Source: a virus
IMG/VR virus record: IMGVR_UViG_3300034375_009683
Location: 1 to 20,201 of that record
DNA length: 20,201 nt
Reading direction: 5' to 3' (one strand)
Shown: positions 8,506-17,779 of the stretch, piece by piece
Layout of the letters: each line of letters begins with the position of its first letter
Position numbering within the stretch: position 1 is the stretch's first letter
Notes under the pieces: generated by a model
Seen by the model: the letters and a program-made list of their open reading frames with translations, nothing else
What the model was told of the DNA's origin: nothing
Databases searched by the model: none
Made by a program: the position numbers and the translations under genes

Positions 8506-9221
8506 TGGCTTTTAGTGCATTTACAAATCGATTACCAGATCCAAATTGGACAATTAGTGAAGCAGGAGAAGGACACGCATCAAGTTATACTGCGGGTCCA
8601 GGGTTTGCTTCTGTAAAATTTACAGCAAACCAACCTGTGTCTTTTTCAAGAACAAACAGTGGTCGTGTAACTACAAGATCAATAGTTGGTCATCACTGGA
8701 GTATAGGTATTACATATAATCCTATGACTCGCGAACAGTTTGAACCAATTTACAATTTTTTGCTTGAAAAAAGAGGACGACTTAAACCATTTTTTGTTGT
8801 ACTACCTCAAAATGCTGATCCAAGAACTACAACAAGTGGAACAATTTCAGTTCAAGGAAGTATAACTAGTGGGGATTCAAATTTTTTAATAGATGGAATG
8901 GACAGTGTCACTGGTGGATTACGTCCTGGTGACATGTTTAATTTCTCAGATTCGTCAAATTCAAATCATCTCAAAATATATAAAGTTGTAAGAGTTGCAG
9001 ACTCAACGAATAAGTTATCTACTGATACTGCTTTAAATACTACTGATGAACGTAGACTTTATGTTGTACCACCAGTTGAAAAAGATGTAACAGATGGATC
9101 AACACTTACTTATTCAAATCCAATGTTTCGTGTAGTACAACGAGGTGATGTACAAGAGTACTCACTTGGTACAAATAATTTATATACTTTTTCACTCAAT
9201 TTAGAGGAGGCTCAACCCTAA
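8505..9221 (+). CDS. Distal tail-like / minor tail protein
   Basis: A 238-residue beta-rich protein between the tape measure and the large tip protein, where long-tailed phages encode the distal tail or lambda M/L-type proteins that form the ring initiating tube assembly. The N-terminal half contains LPDPNWTISEAGEG and then MTREQFEPIYNFLLEKRGRLKPFFVVLPQ, a helix plus strand arrangement seen in distal-tail-type proteins that describe an allowed substitution region. A central part (TSGTISVQGSITSGDSNF ... LRPGDMFNF) looks like an inserted beta domain, and the end (FRVVQRGDVQEYSLGTNNLYTFSLNLEE) returns to the core. A GGAGGT at 8488-8493, 11 bases upstream, and a one-base TAATG overlap fix the start. 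The exact family is uncertain. Confidence 0.65.
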   Translation: MAFSAFTNRLPDPNWTISEAGEGHASSYTAGPGFASVKFTANQPVSFSRTNSGRVTTRSIVGHHWSIGITYNPMTREQFEPIYNFLLEKRGRLKPFFVVLPQNADPRTTTSGTISVQGSITSGDSNFLIDGMDSVTGGLRPGDMFNFSDSSNSNHLKIYKVVRVADSTNKLSTDTALNTTDERRLYVVPPVEKDVTDGSTLTYSNPMFRVVQRGDVQEYSLGTNNLYTFSLNLEEAQP

Positions 9222-12200
9222 TGACTAAACGTAGTATAAATTCTTCAATAGAAGAAATTTTAGTAAGTAACTCTGAGTTTGAGTATGCTCATCTTATAAA
9301 ATTCGAACGCCCTTTTGCAAAAGACCCTGAAAGTCCAGACTTTCGTACAAATGCAAATCGTTATGCGTATTTTACAGACGCAAGTCGTGATATAAGTTTT
9401 AATGATGGTAGTACAGATCAAGATGGAGCTTCTAATGGCTCTCAAGTATATAGAGCAAACAGAGTAAAATCTATTGGTTCCTATTCAGAAACAACTGCAC
9501 CAAGAGCAACAAACATGGGTCTTACACTTTCAGGAGATCATCTTGGAACTTCAGTATCTATAACAGGAGACTTTGGCAGCGCAGCTTTTACAGTCGACTC
9601 TACTTTTCATGATGATGCTGATTCTACAGATTTAATAGACTTTGGTTTTCGTGAAGGAGACAAAGTAAAAATAACAAAAAACAGTGGAACATTTTCTACT
9701 GGAGTAACTTCTGTAATTTATATTATTACTGGATTTAGTAATAATAATCGTACAATGGCATTTACTACTACAGGAGATGATTCAGACGACATAACAACTT
9801 ATCCTACAGACACAAGTGTATCAGTAACAATATCATTAGAATCAGAAGAACTTAAAGGAGTTCTTGCTGATAAAGCAACTTTAACACTTGCAAATCCCGC
9901 TTTTCTCAATCGAGAAGTATTTATTCATAAAGTTTTCATAGACCCAGAAACTGGAAACATACAAGGAAATTCTAGTATTCTTATATTTAAAGGCATTATT
10001 GCAGGTTGCTCTATTGATGAAGGACCAAATGGAAGTAATGTAAAATGGAATCTTACAAGCCATTGGGGAGACTGGTCTCAAGTCGGAGGAAGACTAACAA
10101 CTGACGATACTCACAGAGCATTAGATGGAAATGGAAAACCACAACCTAATTTAACAATAAAACCAGAATATGCAGATGACTTAGGTTTTATACATTCAGA
10201 AACAACACTTAGTGCAATTGCAAATTATAAAACTTACGAAACAGTACAAAAATACAGTACAAAGAAAAGAGGTGGAATCGCTGGGTTATTTGGTGGTAAA
10301 AAAACTGTAATAAAAGAGGAACAAAAAGAAATTGATAATGAAGTTGATCTTACTGTTGGTTTACAAGGAAAGTTTCTACCTGTAGTTTATGGTGTACAAA
10401 GACTTGCAGGTATACCGATATTTGCAGATACAGATGCAAATGATTCAAAAATTGTTTATGTAGCAGACGCAATTTCCGAAGGTGAAATACATGGACTTTA
10501 TAATTTATATATTGATGGAATTCCTTTAATCTGTACTGATGCAGCAGACGCCGCAGTACGAAACTCTATTAGTGGCGCAGATAAAGATAATAGTCAATTA
10601 CAGTGCTACGGCAGAGCAGATAGAGGAGATACTATAGGAGGAACTGCAGAAACATCAGCAGCAACTGATTTAACAAATTTTTATAACCCTAGTTCTCCTT
10701 TATCACAACTATTATTAGAAGCCGTAGAAGAATCTACAGATCCAAATGAACTAAAAGTAATATACAATAATCTATTAAAAAATGCAGCTTATTTTTATGC
10801 AAATGTAACTCAGGACAATGTTCCTAGTATAACTGCAAGTTCTGCAGATGCACTTGGTTTATCTCACGGAGAGCATGGAAGTATTTCACATCCACATAAT
10901 ATGTCCTTTACATTCTTCAAAGGATCAAATTCACAATTAGCATCTAATATGCTTGTAACTCAAGCAGAAGGAACAGGATTTAAACGACAAAATGATTACT
11001 ATGAGTCTAGTATTCCTTATTGGAGCCCAAATCATAGATTGTTAGATACTGCATATATGGTAAATAGTTTTGTTATTTCTGCAGATTCAACTGAAATTCC
11101 TGAATTAGAATATGTTGTAAGAGGACGTGTTTTAGAATGTTATAACTTTGATAATTCTTATGTTCCAGATGATGTACTAGGCGGAAGTGATGATGAAGCA
11201 AATTTTAAAGAAGGAGATACTGTTACAGTTGAAAGAAGTACAGATGGAAGTTCGTGGTCTACTACAAATGTAGAAGGAAATGCTTCAGATACTAGTTTCA
11301 GAATATTACATAAATATTTATTGACAACAAATGATGGAAGCACACACTATAGATTTTTATTAGATCAAACTCCAGATTTAGATGCTGTTAATGGACTACC
11401 TGCAAAAACATATCTAAGATTAAAACAAGCTGGTGCATCAAACTATTGGCACATGAGAACTTTTAATCACAGGAATATTACAAATCAAAATTTTGCTGTT
11501 TATGCCAAATCTCCTACAGCAGTTGGAGTAAACGGTAGTAATGAAATACAATTTACTTTTTCAACTAGTGATGCAAATTTACTAAAGGCCGGATACACAG
11601 ATGAACTAGCAAATCAACCAGGAAAAGCACTTTATAGTTTTTTTACAAATAATTGTACTGCACTTACTAATTTAAAAGATGGTCAAGCTGTTGGAACTTG
11701 GGATGGAGATACTCTTACCTTAAAAAATGTAATCTATGATTCTACTAAAAATAATAATGTAGCAATTGGAAGCGTTACAAATGTTCTTAATATAGATGTA
11801 TACAAAAGTAGAAATTTCTTCATGGGTGGACCAGGTGCACCTTTTGATGGGTTTGATAATAATGCTGACTTTACAGGAGCCACAATTACATTAAATCATA
11901 GTGGAGAAAGCAGAAGAATTACAAGTTATGTTGCTGGCGAAAAAAGAATAGAAATAGAAAGTCCTTTTAAAACTTTAACAGAAACAGACTATGATGCAGG
12001 AATTATAAAATTTGATATTTCTGGTACACAAGGGGATAAAAGAGCCGTTACAAATACAGCTTTACAATTACTAGATTATATGAAAGATCCTAGATATGGT
12101 AAAAATCTAGATGTAAATAATGATATTGATTTAGCCTCTTTTATATCATCAGCAAAACTTTGTGAAGTACGAGGAACTCTTACTTTAGGTACAAGAGAAA

Positions 12201-15200
12201 CAAATCTAACAATAGGGGATTACTATAAAATAACAGATGGTAGTGGAAATCATTTAGGCTCTGGTAGAGTAAAAACTTTTACCTCAAACAGTGTGACTTT
12301 TGATAATTTATCAGGTAAATTTATAAGACTATACGGTAATCATATAGCTTATGCAGATGATGAATATATTGTAACTGATGAAGGAAATTTATATCAAAAA
12401 TCAGGTGCAGGATATCTATCAACTAAACCAACTCATACAAGTGGAACAATAGGGGGAGCAACTTATATTAGTCCTTCTTCTGTAACTATAAATTCTGTAG
12501 TTAATAAAATATCTAGCTTTGATCTTACGAGAGAATCTGGATCAGGTGCAGCTACTCTTACAATTGATGTTTCTGGAGGACCAGCAGCTATTGCTCCTAC
12601 TTATTCTTTATATGATTCAGATTTTGTAAAGTATTGGAGATATATGGGATGGGAACATCACAAACAATGTTTTGTAACTCGACATCAGACAAACTTTATT
12701 ATAGATACATCAAAATCAATTTTTGAAAATATGAGCGTATTTTTATCTCATATGAATGGAATGTTGTCATATGAAAGCGGAAAATACGTACTTGATATAG
12801 AAACTCAGGTAACAGCACCAACAGCAAGTAATACATTTAATTCAGTAACTTATGATTGGAATGTAAATCCAGAGTATATTGATAATACAGATATAATTGG
12901 AAGCATCTCACTAACAGATAATTCAGCTCGTAATGCAAAAAATACAATTAAAGCAAGTATTACAGACCCACAAAATAATTGGTCTTCACGAAGTGTATCC
13001 TTTTTTAATAGCAGTTTCTTGGAAGCTGACAGAAAAGTTGTAAAAACAGGAAATTTTAATTATACAGGTATAACAAACTATTATAATGCAAGAATAGGCA
13101 CAGAAAAAGAATTAATTCAGACTCGTTTTAGTAGAGAAATAAGTTTTAAACTTGGTCCAAAAGGATTATTATTAAAAGCTGGACAAGTTATTTCTTTAAA
13201 TTATGAGCCTTTTGGATTTTCTAGTAAACTTTTTAGAATTAATAATTTAAACTTTAATCCTGATTGTTCAGTAAGCGTAAAAGCAACTGAATATGATGAT
13301 AGTATGTATGTCATTTCTGCTGTTAGAGCAAATGAATTAAGACAAGAAGCAGCAACTCAAGCTCAGCCTTTATCTGCACCGAGTGCGCCTACAGGACTCT
13401 CCGCAACTACAACTAGACCAGGAAGTGTAATACTAACATGGACTAACCCAGCAGACTTCGTAGATCAAAGTGATGATGTTGAAATCTGGGTATCAGATGA
13501 TAATAATAGAGAAAATGCTACTTTATTACATGTTGAACTTGGAAATGTAACTAATTTTACATATACAACTGCTGGTGCAGGAACTAAGTTTTATTGGGTA
13601 AGAGTACGACGAGTAACAAATCAATTAAAGAGTAAAAAACTATTAACATCTGCTTATCATCCAACAAGCGCTACAGGAGGAGTAACAGGTACTTCAAAAA
13701 TACTTTCTCCAGATGTACAGCTTAGTCATGGAGCAATAAACTTTTTCTTTGATTCTGATGGGGTTCTAGATCCTTCAGGAGCAGCACAAGACGTTACTGT
13801 TACAGCAACTTTATTAAATTTAACAGCAACTCCTACTTTTTCATTAGTAGAAGCAGACGGTAGTTCTCAATCAGATATAACTTTTACGACGGGTGCAACA
13901 AGTTTATCTGGGTCAAGTGCTACTGTTGATGCTAGTTCAGCAAGTGTAAGTACTACACCAAAACTATTAAAAGTAACTGTTACTGAAAGTGGAGAAACAT
14001 TTACAAGACAAATACCAATTGGAATACTTAAATCGGGTAGTATTGGAGTAGATGGGGATGATGGATTAAGAACAATTCAAGGATATCTATACTATGAAAG
14101 TACAGGATCTACTGCACCGAGTGCCCCTTCAGGAAATACTTATACTTTTACAACGGGTGTAGTTACAGGAACAGGCATAAATGATAGTGGTACAACAAAT
14201 GTTTGGAAAAATTCACCAAATACTACAGATGCAACTTCAACAAATACTTACTGGACTGTTCGTTATTTTGGAACAGAGGCTTCAGCAAATTCAAGTACAA
14301 TATCTGTAACTTATAGTAATGTTGTTCAATTTACAAATTTTGATGGAGTAGTTACATTTAGTAATGGAACTTTCTCAGAAGTTGGGGGAACTGCTATTAC
14401 TACTATTGATGGTGGAAATATTGATACAGGAACAATTACTGCAGATAAAATTAAATTAAGTGGAACAGGTTCTTTAAGTATTACAAGTTTAGATAATGAT
14501 GCAAACTTTATAACTTCAGCAGGAGCTCCAGTACAGTCTGTTGCAAACTTAACTGGGGCAATCACGACTGCAAACTTAAGTGCACAAGGGCTAAGATTAA
14601 CAAGTGACTTTTCTGGGTTTGCTACAGTAGCAACAACAGGTAGTGTTGGAGATACTACTGGTACTTTACCAACAAATAGAGGTGGAACAGGAAGGACAAG
14701 CACAGCAAGTTATGTAGCAGATTTAAGTGCAGCAGGTTTACGATTAACAAGTGACTTTTCTGGTTTTTCTACAGTAGCAACAACAGGTAGTGTTGGAGAT
14801 ACTACTGGTACTTTACCAGTAAATAGAGGTGGAACAGGTAAAACAAGCACAGCAAGTTATGTAGCTGATTTAAGTGCCGCAGGTTTACGATTAACAAGTG
14901 ACTTTTCTGGGTTTGCTACAGTAGCAACAACAGGTAGTGTTGGAGATACTACTGGTACTTTACCAACAAATAGAGGTGGAACAGGTAGAACAAGCACAGC
15001 CGCTTACGTAGCTGATTTAAGTGCCGCAGGTTTAACTTTAACTTCAAATTTAGGAGATGCAGCAACAGCAAGTATTGCAGATATACGAGCAGGGACAACC
15101 AAAGCGGATGTAGGATTATCAAACGTAGATAATGATTCTACTGCAACGATAAGAGCAGGGACAACTAAATCAGATGTAGGACTCGGAAGCGTTACAAATG

Positions 15201-15352
15201 CAAATCCTGCCGGACAATTAACAGGGGCTTTTAGTGCAGTTACTTCGGTAACAGCAGGAAATATCTTTATTGGAGCAGCATCAAGTGCAACTACAAACTA
15301 CATTGAACTAAGTGCTGCAAATGCAAACATAATAATAGCGGATAATACATAA
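9221..15352 (+). CDS. Tail tip / central fibre protein, lambda J-like (host specificity)
   Basis: At 2043 residues this is the longest protein here. Residues about 1-290 form an L-like minor tail region (RYAYFTDASRDISF, later NVKWNLTSHWGDW). Residues about 355-480 contain GKFLPVVYGVQRLAGIPIFAD, a typical J-family core strand pattern. Residues about 1100-1280 form a hub-like region (YWRYMGWEHHKQCF, GKYVLDIET, GQVISLNYEPFGF). An FN3-like domain spans about 1387-1470 (PSAPTGLSATT ... FYWVRVRRV). Then come beta domains, a short IGVDGDDG segment, and DGGNIDTGTITADKI near 1730, a motif common before J-type C-termini. Three 49-residue repeats occupy 1790-1936, and two 22-residue repeats follow. It probably closes the tail tip and carries host contacts. 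AGGAGG at 9205-9210 and a TAATG overlap support the start. Confidence 0.85.
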   Translation: MTKRSINSSIEEILVSNSEFEYAHLIKFERPFAKDPESPDFRTNANRYAYFTDASRDISFNDGSTDQDGASNGSQVYRANRVKSIGSYSETTAPRATNMGLTLSGDHLGTSVSITGDFGSAAFTVDSTFHDDADSTDLIDFGFREGDKVKITKNSGTFSTGVTSVIYIITGFSNNNRTMAFTTTGDDSDDITTYPTDTSVSVTISLESEELKGVLADKATLTLANPAFLNREVFIHKVFIDPETGNIQGNSSILIFKGIIAGCSIDEGPNGSNVKWNLTSHWGDWSQVGGRLTTDDTHRALDGNGKPQPNLTIKPEYADDLGFIHSETTLSAIANYKTYETVQKYSTKKRGGIAGLFGGKKTVIKEEQKEIDNEVDLTVGLQGKFLPVVYGVQRLAGIPIFADTDANDSKIVYVADAISEGEIHGLYNLYIDGIPLICTDAADAAVRNSISGADKDNSQLQCYGRADRGDTIGGTAETSAATDLTNFYNPSSPLSQLLLEAVEESTDPNELKVIYNNLLKNAAYFYANVTQDNVPSITASSADALGLSHGEHGSISHPHNMSFTFFKGSNSQLASNMLVTQAEGTGFKRQNDYYESSIPYWSPNHRLLDTAYMVNSFVISADSTEIPELEYVVRGRVLECYNFDNSYVPDDVLGGSDDEANFKEGDTVTVERSTDGSSWSTTNVEGNASDTSFRILHKYLLTTNDGSTHYRFLLDQTPDLDAVNGLPAKTYLRLKQAGASNYWHMRTFNHRNITNQNFAVYAKSPTAVGVNGSNEIQFTFSTSDANLLKAGYTDELANQPGKALYSFFTNNCTALTNLKDGQAVGTWDGDTLTLKNVIYDSTKNNNVAIGSVTNVLNIDVYKSRNFFMGGPGAPFDGFDNNADFTGATITLNHSGESRRITSYVAGEKRIEIESPFKTLTETDYDAGIIKFDISGTQGDKRAVTNTALQLLDYMKDPRYGKNLDVNNDIDLASFISSAKLCEVRGTLTLGTRETNLTIGDYYKITDGSGNHLGSGRVKTFTSNSVTFDNLSGKFIRLYGNHIAYADDEYIVTDEGNLYQKSGAGYLSTKPTHTSGTIGGATYISPSSVTINSVVNKISSFDLTRESGSGAATLTIDVSGGPAAIAPTYSLYDSDFVKYWRYMGWEHHKQCFVTRHQTNFIIDTSKSIFENMSVFLSHMNGMLSYESGKYVLDIETQVTAPTASNTFNSVTYDWNVNPEYIDNTDIIGSISLTDNSARNAKNTIKASITDPQNNWSSRSVSFFNSSFLEADRKVVKTGNFNYTGITNYYNARIGTEKELIQTRFSREISFKLGPKGLLLKAGQVISLNYEPFGFSSKLFRINNLNFNPDCSVSVKATEYDDSMYVISAVRANELRQEAATQAQPLSAPSAPTGLSATTTRPGSVILTWTNPADFVDQSDDVEIWVSDDNNRENATLLHVELGNVTNFTYTTAGAGTKFYWVRVRRVTNQLKSKKLLTSAYHPTSATGGVTGTSKILSPDVQLSHGAINFFFDSDGVLDPSGAAQDVTVTATLLNLTATPTFSLVEADGSSQSDITFTTGATSLSGSSATVDASSASVSTTPKLLKVTVTESGETFTRQIPIGILKSGSIGVDGDDGLRTIQGYLYYESTGSTAPSAPSGNTYTFTTGVVTGTGINDSGTTNVWKNSPNTTDATSTNTYWTVRYFGTEASANSSTISVTYSNVVQFTNFDGVVTFSNGTFSEVGGTAITTIDGGNIDTGTITADKIKLSGTGSLSITSLDNDANFITSAGAPVQSVANLTGAITTANLSAQGLRLTSDFSGFATVATTGSVGDTTGTLPTNRGGTGRTSTASYVADLSAAGLRLTSDFSGFSTVATTGSVGDTTGTLPVNRGGTGKTSTASYVADLSAAGLRLTSDFSGFATVATTGSVGDTTGTLPTNRGGTGRTSTAAYVADLSAAGLTLTSNLGDAATASIADIRAGTTKADVGLSNVDNDSTATIRAGTTKSDVGLGSVTNANPAGQLTGAFSAVTSVTAGNIFIGAASSATTNYIELSAANANIIIADNT
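14588..15028 (+). repeat. Three tandem 147-bp (49-aa) repeats in the tip protein gene
   Basis: Units are 14588-14734, 14735-14881 and 14882-15028, each beginning GLRLTSDFSGF and containing GSVGDTTGTLP, NRGGTG and YVADLSAA. Identity between units is about 92-94% by eye, and a 48-base tract starting ACAGTAGCAACAAC is identical in all three. A fourth, diverged beginning (GLTLTSNLG) follows at 15029. The GTLPxNRGGTG motif is typical of tail fibre shaft repeats. High DNA identity suggests recent duplication and possible copy-number change. Confidence 0.95.
15088..15219 (+). repeat. Two tandem 66-bp (22-aa) repeats in the tip protein gene
   Basis: The units begin with AGCAGGGACAAC at 15088 and 15154, 66 bases apart, and encode RAGTTKADVGLSNVDN and RAGTTKSDVGLGSVTN. 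The GTTKSDVGLxNV pattern is a familiar shaft or trimerisation repeat near the ends of phage tail fibres. The protein ends soon after. The second unit is only partly conserved toward its end. Confidence 0.8.
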
Positions 15353-16161
15353 TGGCAAAAAGAGTTATATTAGGAAAAATATCAACAGGAGTTTACGGAC
15401 TTCGAATATCACGAAAAGGAGTAGATGTAACAACTGCATCAGGAAAAGATCTACTTTTTGATAGCACAACAAATTCAGGACTTGGCAGATATTTTCGAAA
15501 GTTTAGTAGTGCAACTGCAGCTGCAGGGTTTAATAATTTTATACCTGCAAGCGGCGGCACAGCAGATACTGAAAATGTTTCAGGTACAGAATATCATCCT
15601 TTATTTTTATACTTACAAGATGGAATGGGAATAGAGTATGATACCAGCGTTCAATCATATTACGACCCTACCAATACTGCAAATAGAGTTCCAGATGCGC
15701 AAGGAACGCAACCTACAAGTGATGATGTTATAATTACAGGAACAAGTACTACTTCAAGAGTTCAAGAAAGATTAGATATGTTTGCTTTTAATTCAGGAGC
15801 AGATACAAATTTATTAAATCCAGCTCCTATTAATAGTACTCGACATGCAGGATTTCCTGTGACTTTTACAGGAAATGCAACTGATCATGGAACTAATATG
15901 AGATATTTTGCTCCTGCGAATACTGTAAATCAGCAATATTCTTCGAACACAGTAGGCGGATATGGAAAAAGACTTGAGTATCGACTATATAATGGACAAT
16001 CATTAAATAGCAGATTCATTTATGGAGATACAAGTGGAAGCTGGTATTATGAAGTAGATAGAACAAGAATGGGAGGCAATCCTCCAACAAATGTAAAAGT
16101 AGGAGTATTTCGTATACCTTGTGGGTATGGTTATATGACTTCTACATATATGGGATTTTAA
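15352..16161 (+). CDS. Tail tip accessory protein, MAKR N-terminal module, paralogue 1
   Basis: A 269-residue protein whose first 28 residues (MAKRVILGKISTGVYGLRIS, then RKGVDVTT) match the N-termini of the next two genes, while the rest is unrelated to them. The shared module probably anchors the proteins to the same site on the tail tip and the variable parts project outward. The body is beta-rich and aromatic, with many Asn, Thr and Tyr residues, and ends GVFRIPCGYGYMTSTYMGF. No enzyme motif is visible. The start overlaps the stop of the tip protein gene by one base (TAATG), and no good Shine-Dalgarno is present, implying coupled translation. I do not recognise the C-terminal domain; receptor binding is an inference from position. 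Confidence 0.7.
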   Translation: MAKRVILGKISTGVYGLRISRKGVDVTTASGKDLLFDSTTNSGLGRYFRKFSSATAAAGFNNFIPASGGTADTENVSGTEYHPLFLYLQDGMGIEYDTSVQSYYDPTNTANRVPDAQGTQPTSDDVIITGTSTTSRVQERLDMFAFNSGADTNLLNPAPINSTRHAGFPVTFTGNATDHGTNMRYFAPANTVNQQYSSNTVGGYGKRLEYRLYNGQSLNSRFIYGDTSGSWYYEVDRTRMGGNPPTNVKVGVFRIPCGYGYMTSTYMGF

Positions 16162-16162
16162 A

Positions 16163-16588
16163 ATGGCAAAAAGAGTTTTATTAGGAAAAAGAGGAAGTCA
16201 ATTTGGATTATTTGTATCTAAGGCAGGATATGATGTAAGCGATACAAGTTTGCACGAAGATAAATTAATGTTTTCAACAAGTTCAAGTATTGACGAATAT
16301 TTACAATTTACACCTATTGGAAATACAAGTGCAAATACAACTGCTGATACAGCAACAGTACAAAATGTAGGAGTAACGGGAACTCCTACGATTTCAGTTC
16401 CAGATAATGATTACAGTAAATTAATTATATTTCAAACAGAAGGTACAGGCTATGTGCCTCTTGCAACTTCAACAGGAGGGGCAACAAGTACTACAGTAAC
16501 AAAACCAAGTACTTTTTCAAACTCAGGAATAACAAATTCAAATGTTATTTCAGACTATAAATTTGCAGCAATTGGAGACATATTTTAA
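16163..16588 (+). CDS. Tail tip accessory protein, MAKR N-terminal module, paralogue 2
   Basis: A 141-residue protein with the same N-terminal module as its neighbours (MAKRVLLGKRGSQFGLFVSK, then AGYDV). Its C-terminal part is short, Ser/Thr-rich and beta-prone (TATVQNVGVTGTPTISVPDN). It starts one base after the previous stop without a clear Shine-Dalgarno. It is the shortest of the three, little more than the shared module plus one small domain, and could be a minimal decoration or a truncated relative of the third. No sign of a frameshift was found. A structural role at the tail tip is inferred from its place. Confidence 0.7.
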   Translation: MAKRVLLGKRGSQFGLFVSKAGYDVSDTSLHEDKLMFSTSSSIDEYLQFTPIGNTSANTTADTATVQNVGVTGTPTISVPDNDYSKLIIFQTEGTGYVPLATSTGGATSTTVTKPSTFSNSGITNSNVISDYKFAAIGDIF

Positions 16589-17175
16589 TGGCAAAAAGAT
16601 TACTTCTTGGAAAAAGAGGAAATAATTTTGGACTATTTGTTTCAAAACCTGGAGTAGATGTAACAAGTACTAGCACTACAGGAGGAATGGCTTTTGATTC
16701 AAACTCTATAGAAAGCCCGAAAGTAGTGGGATATGGACAGGGAATTTTATCTCCTCGTACAACTGGAGATTTAACATATGATAGTGCTAAAACTATATAT
16801 ACTGCATCTTCTTCTGCTTCGCATGTTGTAAGAGTATCTCATGGGTTGAGCTATGCTCCTCTTGTATTTGTAAGATGGAGTTATGGTGGTGACTTATCAA
16901 GCTCAAAAGCAAAACGTACATATAATATGGGGCATGTTTCTTCAGAATATGCAGTTTTTCAGTTTGGTATTTTTGGAGGAGGTTTTTATTATGTTCAAAG
17001 TAAACTTGGAATGGGTTTAAAAGGAGAAGTTGATACAAGTTATTTGTACCTTGCAAGTATGGAGTGTGGAGCATATGATAACGGGTTTGGTGCAAATCAA
17101 AATAAATTTAATGGCGTAAATATTTATTACGCATATGTAATAACAGATGGAGCAGACAAAGGAGTATTTTTATGA
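16588..17175 (+). CDS. Tail tip accessory protein, MAKR N-terminal module, paralogue 3
   Basis: A 195-residue protein beginning MAKRLLLGKRGNNFGLFVSK, then PGVDVTS, very like paralogue 2 over 25 residues. The C-terminal part is different: VVGYGQGILSPRTTG, then SASHVVRVSHGLSYAPLVFVRWSYGG, with several aromatic residues and Gly-rich turns (GIFGGGFYYVQSK), as in a compact beta-sandwich. A GGAG at 16574-16577 sits 10 bases before the ATG, and the gene overlaps the previous stop by one base. The HGLSYAPLVFV style resembles surface domains in tail proteins that I have seen near phage tips, but I cannot name the family. Confidence 0.7.
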   Translation: MAKRLLLGKRGNNFGLFVSKPGVDVTSTSTTGGMAFDSNSIESPKVVGYGQGILSPRTTGDLTYDSAKTIYTASSSASHVVRVSHGLSYAPLVFVRWSYGGDLSSSKAKRTYNMGHVSSEYAVFQFGIFGGGFYYVQSKLGMGLKGEVDTSYLYLASMECGAYDNGFGANQNKFNGVNIYYAYVITDGADKGVFL

Positions 17176-17594
17176 GTCAGTATACAGTTTTTTATAATTC
17201 TGACAAAGAGATTGAAATGGTATTAAATGGACAGGCGGATGCCGCAACCATTTCAGCACAAGAAGGAACAGGACTATCCACTTTAGTAGTAGACGTAGAG
17301 GACACACCTACATCTCATTACTATGTAAATGATACAGAAGATGGAGTAGTTCTAAAATCAGAGTTCGACATAACACTCGACTCTATGACAAAAGAAATAG
17401 ATGAACAATTTACTTTTTCAAATGTACCAGAAGGAACAAATATAGCTATAAACCAAGTTATCACTAGTACTATGGATTCTAGTGGAACTTTAACTCTAAC
17501 TGCAACAACAGCAGGAGAATGGAGAGTTGTATTTACAAAAGATAAGTATTTTGAATTAGTTTACAAAATTTATGTAAAAAGGAGAACACTATGA
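17172..17594 (+). CDS. Small tail structural protein with Ig-like domain
   Basis: A 140-residue protein. The middle has HYYVNDTEDGVVLKSEFDITLD, and the second half reads as an Ig-like beta-sandwich (FTFSNVPEGTNIAINQ ... SGTLTLTATTAGEWRVVF). This resembles a widespread small phage protein with a pattern like HYVD..TGEV, then a TLD strand, then a sandwich ending GTYRV, usually encoded near the tip or fibre genes. Its role is probably structural or in fibre assembly. The ATG overlaps the upstream TGA (ATGA), and AAAGGAG at 17158-17164 is well placed. The match is from memory of the pattern, so the family is provisional. Confidence 0.6.
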   Translation: MSQYTVFYNSDKEIEMVLNGQADAATISAQEGTGLSTLVVDVEDTPTSHYYVNDTEDGVVLKSEFDITLDSMTKEIDEQFTFSNVPEGTNIAINQVITSTMDSSGTLTLTATTAGEWRVVFTKDKYFELVYKIYVKRRTL

Positions 17595-17779
17595 ATATAA
17601 ATTTGGAATATGATGCGCAGACGCATGGAACAAAAAGATTAGACTACTTTCCATATATTGGTGACCAGCTTGATGCATTATGGAGAGATATTGATGCTGG
17701 TAAATTTGGTGAAACAGCAAAAACTGGAGAATGGTATTTGTCTATAAAAGCAGTAAAAGATAAATATCCTAAAACATAA
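17591..17779 (+). CDS. Small conserved phage protein, IGDQLDALW motif
   Basis: A 62-residue protein containing YFPYIGDQLDALWRDIDAG and ending with a helix plus AVKDKYPKT. The YPxIGDQLDALW ... I.AVK.KYPK pattern is widespread in small proteins encoded directly after the Ig-like tail protein in many phages; its biochemical role is not known to me. AAGGAG at 17579-17584 precedes the ATG, and the start overlaps the previous TGA by four bases, so the two are probably translated together. It closes the run of coupled genes before the intergenic promoter. Confidence 0.7.
   Translation: MNINLEYDAQTHGTKRLDYFPYIGDQLDALWRDIDAGKFGETAKTGEWYLSIKAVKDKYPKT

Noticed and set aside
14326-14703. Minus-strand open frame of 125 codons in the tip gene, and similar ones at 238-609 and 19017-19373
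   Set aside because: These are Pro/Val/Ser-rich shadows of Gly/Thr-rich coding sequence, without a ribosome site or context.
15352-17175. Diversity-generating retroelement variable region in the MAKR genes
   Set aside because: No reverse transcriptase, no template repeat and no adenine-biased C-terminal codon pattern are visible in the window.
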